A DNA stretch of 64,000 nucleotides. Origin: Luteimonas aquatica (GTDB taxonomy: Bacteria > Pseudomonadota > Gammaproteobacteria > Xanthomonadales > Xanthomonadaceae). Where the stretch lies: NCBI RefSeq assembly GCF_022662575.1, contig NZ_JALBFU010000010.1:28070-92069 (forward strand), read 5' to 3'. Every line of letters starts with the position of its first letter. Position 1 is the first letter of the stretch. This document shows positions 9,090-16,571 of the stretch, piece after piece. Made by a program: the position numbers and the translations under genes. The notes under the pieces are model-generated. The model was not told the origin of the DNA and searched no databases. It saw nothing but the letters and a program-made list of their open reading frames with translations.

Positions 9090-12000
9090 ATGTCCGTTCC
9101 CGCCGACCGTATTCCGCCGCCGCCGCCCCCTCCGCCGCCGCCTCCGCCGCCGCCGCCCGAATCCAAGCCGACCCACACGGTGAAGCCGGACGAGACCCTG
9201 CAGGGCATCGCCGACCAGAACCGCACCACGCCGCAGGCCATCCTCGACATCAACCCGCAGATCCGCACGCCGGAACGCCTGGCGGTCGGCGAGGTGCTGA
9301 ACCTGCCGACGGCCAAGGTCGATGCCGCCGTCGCCAAGACGGTGGACGCGGTGATCGGCAAGGACGCGACGGCCGACCAGAAGAACGATGCCTATCTCGC
9401 CGTGCAGGCCGACGTCGATCGCGCCGGCGGCATCGGCGGCAGCGGCATCGACGAGGCCGCGCTGCCCGCCCAGGCGGCCAAGACGCTCGAGCAGGCCGGC
9501 ATCCCCACGCGCACCGATGCGCGCGTCATCGCCGCGGTCGACCAGGTGATCGGGCGCGACGCCACCCTCGAGCAGCGGCTGGCCGGCTACGAGAAGGTGC
9601 AAGGCTATGTCGACCAGGTCGGCGGCATCAGCGACCAGGGCATCGTCGAGACGGCGCTGCCGATGCGCGCCTCGGAGCTGCTGCAGAAGGACGGCCTGCC
9701 GGTCGCCCTGCGCGCCGAGGTCATCGCCGCGGTGGATCCGCTGCTCAAGCCCGACGCCAGCGCCGCCGAGCGGACGCAGGCCTATGCCGCCGTGCAGGGC
9801 TATGTGGATCGCGTCGGCGGCATCGGCGATGCCGGCATCGTCGCGGACGCGCTGCCCGGCAAGGCGATGCAGGTCCTGACCACGCAGGGCATCCAGACCC
9901 GCTTCGCGCCCGAGGTGCTGGCCAGCGTCGACCGCGTGATCGCCAAGGGCGCCACCGACGCGCAGAAGCTCGACGCCTACAAGACCGTGCAGTCCTACGT
10001 CGACCAGGTGGGCGGCGTCAACGACCAGGGCATCGTCGCGGACGCCTTGCCCGGTCGCACCGTCGAGCTGCTCAAGGAGCGCGGCGTTCCGGTCGACACC
10101 GCCGTCGCCGCCGGCGACTCGGCCCGGGACATCGTGCTCGCCGCGCAAGGCAGCCGCGACGCGCAGCAGTCGCTGAGCATCCTCAGCGAAGGCTATGCCA
10201 AGGCCGACCCGGCCACGCGCCAGCAGCTGCTGGCCGATCCGGCCACGCGCAGCATCATCAGCGACGCCGCCGCCTGGGCGACCGAGCCGCTGGGGCAGAA
10301 GCCGGGGAACGCGCAGGGCGACGCGGTGCCGGCGCTCAACGCCACCAAGCGCCTGGACGAGCTGACCAAGGGCCTGGACAAGGACGTCGCCGCCGCGCTG
10401 GTGAAGAGCGCGGTGCCGGCGTTCGAGCAGTACCGCATGAACGACCAGGGCGGCCAGTTCGGCCCGGAGGGCGTGACCCATCTGCTGACGGTGCTCGATC
10501 GCGTGCGCGGCACGCCCGACGGCGACGCCGCGATCCAGCGCCTGGCCGACACCGGCATCTACGATTTCAACTCGGTGCCGAACTTCATCGGCCAGGGCGG
10601 CAGCCCGGTCTACGCGATCGCGCTGGGCAACCGCGACGTGGTGATCAACGGCGTGCAGCAGTTCTCCAAGGGACCGCTGGCGCAAAGCGTGGATGCCTAC
10701 ACCAAGGAAACCGAGGAGCTGAACTGGCTGGTCGCCAACCACGGCGGCAGCATGACGCCCGAGCAGCTGCAGAAGGCGATCACCGACTACACCGCCTCGA
10801 AGGGGCCGGGCTGGGAGAAGCGCGTCGACGACCTGCAGGAGCAGGTGGCGCAGCAGGGCATCAAGCTGCAGCAGCAGATCGACGAGCTGCAGCGCGCCGG
10901 CGGCTACGACGACCAGATCAAGTCGCTGCTGGAGGACCCGAAGAACCAGTTCGCGCTCAGCACCATGCTGGGGCGGCACCCGGAGCAGGTCACCGACACG
11001 CGACTGAAGGACATCGCGACCTATACCAAGTACGGCGATGCGGGCCGCAAGCTGCTCGGCGAGGCCGCCAACGCCTACGTCAAGGGGCAGGTGCTGCCCG
11101 ACATCAAGAACGCCAATCCCGCCGACCCGGCCTCGATGCAGCGCGCCGAGGCGGCGATCGCCCGCCTCAACAACAGCCAGCTCGCCACCGCGCTCGGCGT
11201 CGACAAGGCCAAGCTGAGCGCGGCCGTCGACGAGCTGAAGAAGACCTTGCCGCAGGCCGGCGACACCGCCGCCGACCTCGAGGCGCGGCTGAAGACCTTC
11301 AACGACAACCTGGAGGGCGTGAAGGGCTTCGAGAAGTCCACCGGCGTCGGCCAGCTGTTCCGCGGCATCGGCGTGGCGGCGGCGGGCGTCGGCCTGGCCT
11401 ATTCGGTGGACAAGGCGTTCAAGGATCCGGCCAACGTGCTCAACTGGGTCAAGGTCGCCTCGGATGCGGCCGGCCTGACGCAGAAGAGCGCCGAGATCCT
11501 CGCCGCGCGCGGCGCCGGCGGCGCCGGCACCGAGGCGCTGGGCAGCTCGCTGGCCGGCAAGATCGTCTCCGGCGTGGGCGTGGTGGTGGATGCCGCGTTC
11601 GCCGGCAAGGCGCTCATCGACGGCGACTACGCCTCGGCCGCGGTGTACGGCGTGGCCGCCGCCGGCAGCGGCCTGGTGTTCGCGTCGAGCATCGGCGCGA
11701 TCGGCGCCTGGGGCGGACCGGTGGGCATCGCGCTGAGCGTGGTGGCGGCAGTGGGCATCGGCCTGGTCGCCAAGAGCAACGAGTCCAACAAGCACATGAA
11801 CCAGACCTCGGCCGACTTCCTGCAGCACGCCGGCCTGAATCCGGACACGGCCAAGGCGCTGGTGGACCAGAGCGGCGAGGGCTACAGCCCGGTGCCGATC
11901 CTGGAGAAGTACGCCGAAGGCAAGGGCTACGACCTCAACAATCCGCAGCAGCGCCAGCAGTTCGTCGATTGGCTGAACAACATGCCGATCGAAAAGCTCG

Positions 12001-12209
12001 AGCACATCCGCGACTGGTTGCACCAGAGCCTGGACGATTTCGGCGGCGACGCCGGCAAGCTCGGCGGCGACAAGACCGTGCAGATGCCGAACGAGACCAG
12101 GTACACCACCGGCGGGCCGATCACCGGTCCGAAGCATGGACCCTATACCGTGGGCGAGGTCGATGCGTTCCTGCAGTGGTACGAGGCGACGCCGCTGCCG
12201 CAGGCCTGA
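9090..12209 (+). CDS. 1039-residue polyproline-LysM-repeat protein with hydrophobic C-terminal region
   Basis: Large protein not assignable to a named function. From the chosen ATG it shows: 15 consecutive prolines (residues 9-23); one LysM domain (about 29-73, with DETLQGIADQNRTTPQAILDINPQ), which in known families binds peptidoglycan or chitin; four tandem repeats of about 65 residues (about 76-335, each with YxxVQxYVDxVGGIxDxGIV and ALP); a long helical region; two Gly/Ala-rich hydrophobic stretches (about 758-772 and 850-894); and a polar tail. No classical signal peptide is visible, so export would need another route. It may be a secreted wall-targeted effector or toxin, with the hydrophobic part inserting into membranes; this is inference. 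No immunity gene is recognised nearby. The start is uncertain (9003, 9018 or 9054 possible). Confidence 0.8.
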   Translation: MSVPADRIPPPPPPPPPPPPPPPESKPTHTVKPDETLQGIADQNRTTPQAILDINPQIRTPERLAVGEVLNLPTAKVDAAVAKTVDAVIGKDATADQKNDAYLAVQADVDRAGGIGGSGIDEAALPAQAAKTLEQAGIPTRTDARVIAAVDQVIGRDATLEQRLAGYEKVQGYVDQVGGISDQGIVETALPMRASELLQKDGLPVALRAEVIAAVDPLLKPDASAAERTQAYAAVQGYVDRVGGIGDAGIVADALPGKAMQVLTTQGIQTRFAPEVLASVDRVIAKGATDAQKLDAYKTVQSYVDQVGGVNDQGIVADALPGRTVELLKERGVPVDTAVAAGDSARDIVLAAQGSRDAQQSLSILSEGYAKADPATRQQLLADPATRSIISDAAAWATEPLGQKPGNAQGDAVPALNATKRLDELTKGLDKDVAAALVKSAVPAFEQYRMNDQGGQFGPEGVTHLLTVLDRVRGTPDGDAAIQRLADTGIYDFNSVPNFIGQGGSPVYAIALGNRDVVINGVQQFSKGPLAQSVDAYTKETEELNWLVANHGGSMTPEQLQKAITDYTASKGPGWEKRVDDLQEQVAQQGIKLQQQIDELQRAGGYDDQIKSLLEDPKNQFALSTMLGRHPEQVTDTRLKDIATYTKYGDAGRKLLGEAANAYVKGQVLPDIKNANPADPASMQRAEAAIARLNNSQLATALGVDKAKLSAAVDELKKTLPQAGDTAADLEARLKTFNDNLEGVKGFEKSTGVGQLFRGIGVAAAGVGLAYSVDKAFKDPANVLNWVKVASDAAGLTQKSAEILAARGAGGAGTEALGSSLAGKIVSGVGVVVDAAFAGKALIDGDYASAAVYGVAAAGSGLVFASSIGAIGAWGGPVGIALSVVAAVGIGLVAKSNESNKHMNQTSADFLQHAGLNPDTAKALVDQSGEGYSPVPILEKYAEGKGYDLNNPQQRQQFVDWLNNMPIEKLEHIRDWLHQSLDDFGGDAGKLGGDKTVQMPNETRYTTGGPITGPKHGPYTVGEVDAFLQWYEATPLPQA

Positions 12210-12256
12210 GCATCGCCGCCGCGTCCGTGCGCGACAGGCGCGGACGGGGCGGCCGG

Positions 12257-13201
12257 TCAGTCGCGGACGCGGCGCAGCCGGTAGAACAGGTTCGGCTCGC
12301 TCACCACGTAGATCGTGCCCTGGTCGTCGAGCGTCACGCCTTCGGGCTGCGGCGCCGGCAGCCGGTCCAGGCGCGAGGCGTCGAGCGAGCGCCAGCTGAC
12401 CGGCTCGCCGTGCGGTCCGATCTCCATCAGCATCTGCGACTCGTCGCTGAGCAGCAGCAGATGGCGATGGCGCGGGTCGAACTCGATGCTGGAGAAATCG
12501 GTGGCGAAGGGCATGCGCTTCAGCCATCCGCTCAGGTCGGTGGTCGCCAGCGGTCCGCCGCCGCGCAGGCCGCGGATGGCATGCAGGGCGACCGGCGAAT
12601 GCTCCTTGGTGACGTAGAGCGTGTCGGTGGCGGCATCGTAGGCCATGCCCTCGGGGCCGCTGTTGTCGCGCTCGCCCGGCGCGAGCGCGTACACGCGGGC
12701 CGGATCGATGCGGATCGGCTCGCCGTCGCGCGCGGGCAGGGCGGCCACGGCGACCGAGCGCCGGCCTTCCTGCAACAGCGCGATCCGGCTCTCGCCCAGC
12801 CAGGCCAGGGCTTCCACGTCGGAAGCGCCGACGAGACGATGCCGTCGCAACAGCCTGCCTTCGGTATCCAGCACCACCACCTCGCCCGGGCGGTTGATGA
12901 CCCCGACCAGCTCGCCGCGGGCATGGTCGAAGTCCAGGCCGGACAGATTGTCCTCGATGCCGGGAATCTCGCGGCCCTCGATGTCGAACCGGTAGCCCGG
13001 CAGCCACAGGCTGCGGCCGCGCCATCGCGGCTGGTTCCACGCCGAGTCCGGGTGCCAGGACATCCACCAGCGCTGCATGCGGTTGTCGACGTGGTAGAAG
13101 CGTACGGCCACGAACAGCGCCCAGAGCAGCAGCACGACAAGGACGAGGACGGAGAGCCAGCGCAGCATCCTGCGGCGCGATCTGGGGCGGGAGACCGGCA
13201 T
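12257..13201 (-). CDS. SdiA-regulated-type beta-propeller protein, membrane anchored
   Basis: A 314-residue protein with a single N-terminal transmembrane helix (about residues 13-33, after a run of arginines). The rest is a beta-propeller-like domain of the SdiA-regulated / esterase-like phytase family. Typical pieces are LSGLDFDHARGELVGVIN, DVEALAWLG, GPEGMAYDAATDTLYVTKE, DFSSIEFDP and PQPEGVTLDDQGTIYVVSEPN. It should sit in the periplasm, anchored in the inner membrane. Enzymatic role unproven. It converges with the LysM-repeat gene, 47 bp apart. Confidence 0.82.
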   Translation of the reverse strand: MPVSRPRSRRRMLRWLSVLVLVVLLLWALFVAVRFYHVDNRMQRWWMSWHPDSAWNQPRWRGRSLWLPGYRFDIEGREIPGIEDNLSGLDFDHARGELVGVINRPGEVVVLDTEGRLLRRHRLVGASDVEALAWLGESRIALLQEGRRSVAVAALPARDGEPIRIDPARVYALAPGERDNSGPEGMAYDAATDTLYVTKEHSPVALHAIRGLRGGGPLATTDLSGWLKRMPFATDFSSIEFDPRHRHLLLLSDESQMLMEIGPHGEPVSWRSLDASRLDRLPAPQPEGVTLDDQGTIYVVSEPNLFYRLRRVRD

Positions 13202-13267
13202 GCGGGGCTGGGCGCGGAAGGGGGCTTACTGTAGCGGGGGCGCGTTACTTTTTGGTAAGTCGGGGCA

Positions 13268-13294
13268 TAAAAAAGCCCCTCTCTGGAGAAGGGC
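13268..13294 (-). terminator. rho-independent terminator downstream of rtcB
   Basis: Read on the minus strand, GCCC/GGGC plus an inner stem with a CCAG-type loop is followed by seven T residues. It lies about 260 bp after the rtcB stop and 70 bp before the next minus-strand gene, so it plausibly ends the slipin-rtcB transcript. The stem has one mismatch. Confidence 0.45.
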
Positions 13295-13382
13295 AAAAGA
13301 ACTTTCATGCTTGGAGAATGGTGGGCGTTGAACCGCGGGATGGGCGATTGCTGCCGTCCCCGGCGGCGCGGCTCGAGATTCG

Positions 13383-13545
13383 TGGCCAGGCGTTCGGGTG
13401 CGCGGCGAACGCCTTGTGGGCATCCGTCGCATCGAGAGCTTTACTGCCATCCATGGCGAGGCACGCCGGCTTCGGAACGTCCGGCCCGGCTTCCATGGCC
13501 GGGCGTTCGGGCCCGCAGCGGACGCCTTGTGGGCGTCCGCTAAGC
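13383..13545. repeat. dispersed repeat element (two cores) downstream of rtcB
   Basis: Two cores of the form GGCC(A/G)GGCGTTCGGG...CG(A/G)ACGCCTTGTGGGC(A/G)TCCG lie at about 13383-13428 and 13497-13540. The second is preceded 52 bp earlier by TGCCATCCATGGCG (13445). The same arrangement recurs at 22548-22640 with 53 bp spacing. This looks like a family of small intergenic repeats. No gene is present between 13202 and 13555. Confidence 0.6.
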
Positions 13546-13555
13546 GCGCGGGCCC

Positions 13556-14785
13556 TCACCCCTTCACGCATAGCACCTGGCGGAGGGTGTGCACCACTTC
13601 CACCAGGTCGCTCTGCGCGGCCATCACCGCGTCGATCGACTTGTAGGCGGCCGGCGACTCGTCGACCACGGCCGCGTCCTTGCGGCACTCCACGTGCGCG
13701 GTGGCCTCGCGGTGCTGCTTGAGCGTGATCTCCTTGCGCGCCCGGGTCCGGCTCATGACGCGGCCGGCGCCGTGGCTGCAGCTGTGGAAGCTGTCGGGGT
13801 TGCCGAGTCCGCGCACGATGTAGCTGCGCGTGCCCATGCTGCCCGGGATGATGCCCAGCTCGCCCGCGCGCGCGCTCACCGCGCCCTTGCGGGTGACCAG
13901 CAGGTCCTGGTCGCCGTGCGTTTCCTTCTGCACGTAGTTGTGGTGGCAGTTCACCGCCATCTTCTCCAGCTGGAACTTCGGCAGCCGGTGGCGCATCTCC
14001 TGCAGCACCCTGGCCATCATCGCCTCGCGGTTGGCGCGTGCGTAGTCCTGCGCCCACGACACCGCCTCCACGTAGTCGTCGAACAGCGGCTCGCCCTCCA
14101 TGAAGAAGGCCAGGTCCTTGTCCGGCAGGTGGAAGCCGAGCACGCGGTGCGCCAGCTGCTCGCGCGCCCGCTCGATGAAGTAGCTGCCGATCAGGTTGCC
14201 GGTGCCGCGCGATCCGCTGTGCAGCATCACCCACACCGCGTCGCTCTCGTCCAGGCAGACCTCGATGAAGTGGTTGCCGCCGCCGAGCGTGCCGATCTGG
14301 CGATCGATCTTGTCGGTGCGGATCTTGCGGTGCTTGGCCTTGATCGCCTCCAGCCGCGCCATCAGCCCCGACTGCGCCAGGCGCGTCTCGATGCTGTCCG
14401 GCAGCCGGCGGTGCTCGCCGCCCGGGCCGTTGCCGACCGGCACGCCGCGCTCGATGCTCGAACGCAGTTGCGCCAGGCTGTCCGGCAGGTCGCCGGCGCG
14501 CAGCGTGGTCCGCACCGCGGCCATGCCGCAGCCGATGTCGACGCCGACCGCGGCCGGGATGATGGCGCCCCGGGTCGGAATCACCGATCCCACCGTGGCG
14601 CCCTTGCCCAGGTGCACGTCCGGCATCACCGCCACCCACGGCCCGACGAACGGGATCGCGGCGATGTTGCGCAGCTGCTCGTGCGCCTGCGCCTCCAGCG
14701 GCACGCCGCGCACCCAGCCCTTGATCGGCGTGGCGCTGCCCTCGGCGTGCAGCAATTCGTAATGCGTGGTCATTTCCGTACTCAT
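13556..14785 (-). CDS. rtcB: RtcB RNA ligase
   Basis: RNA ligase that joins 2',3'-cyclic phosphate (or 3'-phosphate) to 5'-OH RNA ends using GTP and Mn2+, the enzyme that repairs tRNAs cut by anticodon nucleases. The 409 residues carry the metal-site motifs DVHLGKG (about 53) and GVDIGCGM (about 80), LHSGSRGTGN (about 189), NCHHNY (about 280), GSMGTRSY (about 316), and the guanylylated histidine in SHGAGR (about 338). All key residues are present. The start MSTEMTTHYELL was chosen; a second ATG lies four codons in. It follows the slipin gene by 50 bp, so the two are surely one operon. No rtcA or rtcR is in the window. Confidence 0.95.
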   Translation of the reverse strand: MSTEMTTHYELLHAEGSATPIKGWVRGVPLEAQAHEQLRNIAAIPFVGPWVAVMPDVHLGKGATVGSVIPTRGAIIPAAVGVDIGCGMAAVRTTLRAGDLPDSLAQLRSSIERGVPVGNGPGGEHRRLPDSIETRLAQSGLMARLEAIKAKHRKIRTDKIDRQIGTLGGGNHFIEVCLDESDAVWVMLHSGSRGTGNLIGSYFIERAREQLAHRVLGFHLPDKDLAFFMEGEPLFDDYVEAVSWAQDYARANREAMMARVLQEMRHRLPKFQLEKMAVNCHHNYVQKETHGDQDLLVTRKGAVSARAGELGIIPGSMGTRSYIVRGLGNPDSFHSCSHGAGRVMSRTRARKEITLKQHREATAHVECRKDAAVVDESPAAYKSIDAVMAAQSDLVEVVHTLRQVLCVKG

Positions 14786-14835
14786 GTGATGGTTCCTTGA
14801 AAATCCGCGCGGCGATTCCGTTCGCCACGCGGAGG

Positions 14836-15960
14836 TTACTGCTTCATCGTCACCAGTTGCTTCAGCACGCCGTCCAGGCCGCCGAACACGGTGAGCTTGT
14901 CGATCTTCTCGGTCACCTTCTCCAGGGCCTCGAGCTCCTTCAGGCGCATCAGCACCGGGCTCTCCTCCACCAGCTTCGCGGTGTTGAGCAGGGAACGCGT
15001 GGCGTTCGCCTCCTCGCGGCGGCGGATCACGTTGGCCTGGGCCGCCTTCTCCGCCTGCACGACGCTGTTGAGGATCTCCTTCATCTCGCCCGGCAGGATC
15101 ACGTCCTTCACGCCGACGCCGAGGATCTCGATGCCGAACGCGTCGACCTTGCCGCGCACATAGGCGAAGATGTCGGCGTCCAGCGAGGCCTTGTCGCCGA
15201 GCAGCTCGTCCAGCGACTTGGCGGAGATCGCCTTGCGCAGGCCGTACTGCAGCTCGCGGTAGAGGTGGTCGCCGAACTTCGCCACCTTGGTGCGCGCGGC
15301 GACCGGGTCGGTCACGCGCATGCTGGCGGCGAGGTTCACGCGCAGGGAGACCTTGTCGCGGGTCAGCAGTTCCTGGCCCGAGACCTCGACCGACTGCACA
15401 CGCAGCTCGATCACCTCGGCGACGACGTTCTTGCGGAAATTCCAGAAGGCATAGGCGCCGGGATCGAGCTGGCGCGCCAGCTTGCCGTCCACGAACACCA
15501 GACCCGCGAATTCCGCCGGCACGTCCACCACGGCGGCGACCTTGGACAGCGCGCCGAGCTGGCGCAGGCGGCTGGCGGCCCAGGCGGGCACCTCCAGGCC
15601 GTCGGCCAGGGACAGGCGCTGCACCTGGATCTCGACCAGGCCGCGCCAGTACAGCTTGCGCGTGCCGGGGGCGAGCACGTCCTCGAGCTTGCCGTTCTTC
15701 AGCACCAGGCCGACTTCGTCGGTGCCGAGGTCGGCGAGCACGAAGGTCTCGCCCAGCTCGAGGCCGAGGCGCGCGATCAGGGTATCGGTGTCGCGGCCGG
15801 CATATTCCGCCTGCGCGATTCCGTGCACGCTCACCTCGATCCGCCGCAACGGGTCGAAGAAGCGATACACGCCCGCACCGAGCACGCCCTCGAATTGACG
15901 GTTGCGATACACCAGGCCGCGCTCGCCGTCGCCGATCACGACCCTCTTGGTCCAGAACAT
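14836..15960 (-). CDS. slipin (SPFH/band 7 family) protein
   Basis: A 374-residue slipin-type SPFH protein. There is an N-terminal part with repeated beta motifs (GLVYRNRQFEGVLGAGVYRFF and a similar GLVFVDGKLARQLDPGAYAFW), then the SPFH core with the family-typical AEVIELRVQSVEVSGQELLTRD, VSLRVNLAASMRVTDP, and ILGVGVKDVILPGEM. A charged coiled coil follows (EAEKAAQANVIRRREEANATR-type). There is no strong transmembrane helix, so membrane association would be peripheral. The start has an AGGAG ribosome site 7 bases upstream. It lies just before rtcB on the same strand. Slipins are recurrent neighbours of RtcB in bacteria, though their role in RNA repair is unknown. Confidence 0.9.
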   Translation of the reverse strand: MFWTKRVVIGDGERGLVYRNRQFEGVLGAGVYRFFDPLRRIEVSVHGIAQAEYAGRDTDTLIARLGLELGETFVLADLGTDEVGLVLKNGKLEDVLAPGTRKLYWRGLVEIQVQRLSLADGLEVPAWAASRLRQLGALSKVAAVVDVPAEFAGLVFVDGKLARQLDPGAYAFWNFRKNVVAEVIELRVQSVEVSGQELLTRDKVSLRVNLAASMRVTDPVAARTKVAKFGDHLYRELQYGLRKAISAKSLDELLGDKASLDADIFAYVRGKVDAFGIEILGVGVKDVILPGEMKEILNSVVQAEKAAQANVIRRREEANATRSLLNTAKLVEESPVLMRLKELEALEKVTEKIDKLTVFGGLDGVLKQLVTMKQ

Positions 15961-16430
15961 GGCAGTTCTCCTTGTTGGCTCTGGTGGTCCGGTCCCGTGG
16001 ATGGCCGATGCGGCGGACCGGTTGCCGCATCGCCGATTGGTGCGCGTGCCGGCCGCGCATTCGACGCGGCAAGCCACGGTTGTCCCTCCGCCCGCTTCCC
16101 GAAAATCCGCGCCAAGGCGCACGGGGTGCGGCGGGAAAACATCTATGAAGCGGAAACGCCCCTCGACGACGATGCCGCGGAGCCGGCGCGCTGTTCGCGC
16201 GGAGGCCGAGGCGATCGAGCCGGTCCGGCGATGCATTGCCGTCCGGCGGTCAGGCGCCGGCCCGCGCGCTGCGAGGGCGGGGACCCGGCGGTACCGCCGC
16301 TGCGCTGCGCGGGCGCCTTCGCCGAATCCGCCGATGCAGGCGCGGGTTTCGGGAAGGGCGTCCCGCATCACCGCACGGGGCGTTTCCTGGTGCGGGACTT
16401 TCGTCCCGTGTCATGGCGTGACAGGCCATG
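15961..16430 (-). other. long leader between tRNA-like sequences and the slipin gene
   Basis: 470 bp without a convincing gene. Near the tRNA-like sequences it holds two hairpins on the minus strand: CATGGC-ctgtcac-GCCATG, directly after the second tRNA-like element, and CGGGAC-GAAA-GTCCCG, a six-pair stem closed by a GNRA tetraloop. The rest is GC-rich with no long ORF showing coding character. It may be a structured leader RNA or a processed spacer if the tRNA-like elements are co-transcribed with slipin-rtcB. Confidence 0.5.
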
Positions 16431-16503
16431 GTTTGGAGCGGGAGTTGAACCCGCGACAGACAGATTAGGAATCTGTTGCTCTACCCGACTGAGCTATCCA
16501 GTG
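16431..16503 (-). tRNA. tRNA-like RNA with CCU anticodon (degenerate tRNA-Arg)
   Basis: Exactly 73 nt from the first acceptor base to base 72/73 in tRNA numbering. The D arm (GCTC-AGTCGGGTA-GAGC), the anticodon arm (ACAGA-TTCCTAA-TCTGT, anticodon CCT, U33 present) and the T arm (GCGGG-TTCAACT-CCCGC) are all perfect. The acceptor stem is not: only the inner four pairs (TGGA/TCCA) form, and the outer three (CAC against AAC) do not pair. The 3' end reads ACCA only if base 73 is re-assigned. A simple scanner may call this tRNA-Arg(CCU), but an arginyl-tRNA with C1 opposite C72 would be abnormal. It is probably a pseudo-tRNA or tRNA mimic. Its first two bases overlap the CCA of the upstream element. 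Confidence 0.6.
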
Positions 16504-16571
16504 GCGAACGTGTCGGATTCGAACCGGCACCTGCGGCTTGCGCCGCCGCTCTCCCATTGAGCTAACGTCCC
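16502..16571 (-). ncRNA. tRNA-like RNA with GNRA tetraloop in place of the anticodon loop
   Basis: A 67-nt tRNA-shaped sequence plus encoded CCA (16504-16502). The acceptor is GGGACGT/ACGTTCG with only the outermost G-G pair broken. The D arm is GCTC-AATGGGA-GAGC. The T arm is GCCGG-TTCGAAT-CCGAC, with one C-A mismatch and a standard T loop. Where the anticodon arm should be there is GCGGC-GCAA-GCCGC, a five-pair stem closed by the tetraloop GCAA (GNRA type). It therefore cannot read a codon. An alternative outer pairing GGCGAA/TTCGCC with bases just upstream is also possible. It is transcribed in the direction of slipin-rtcB. I treat it as a tRNA mimic; a decayed tRNA is the alternative. Confidence 0.6.

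Noticed and set aside
13556..16072. One long minus-strand frame joining the slipin region to rtcB (838 codons)
   Set aside because: Only its last 409 codons match RtcB; the front part is the slipin gene read in the wrong frame.
16105..16125. Possible sigma-54 promoter before the slipin gene (TTGGCGCGGATTTTCGG on the minus strand)
   Set aside because: The GG at -24 fits but the essential GC at -12 is CG, and no rtcR gene is in the window.
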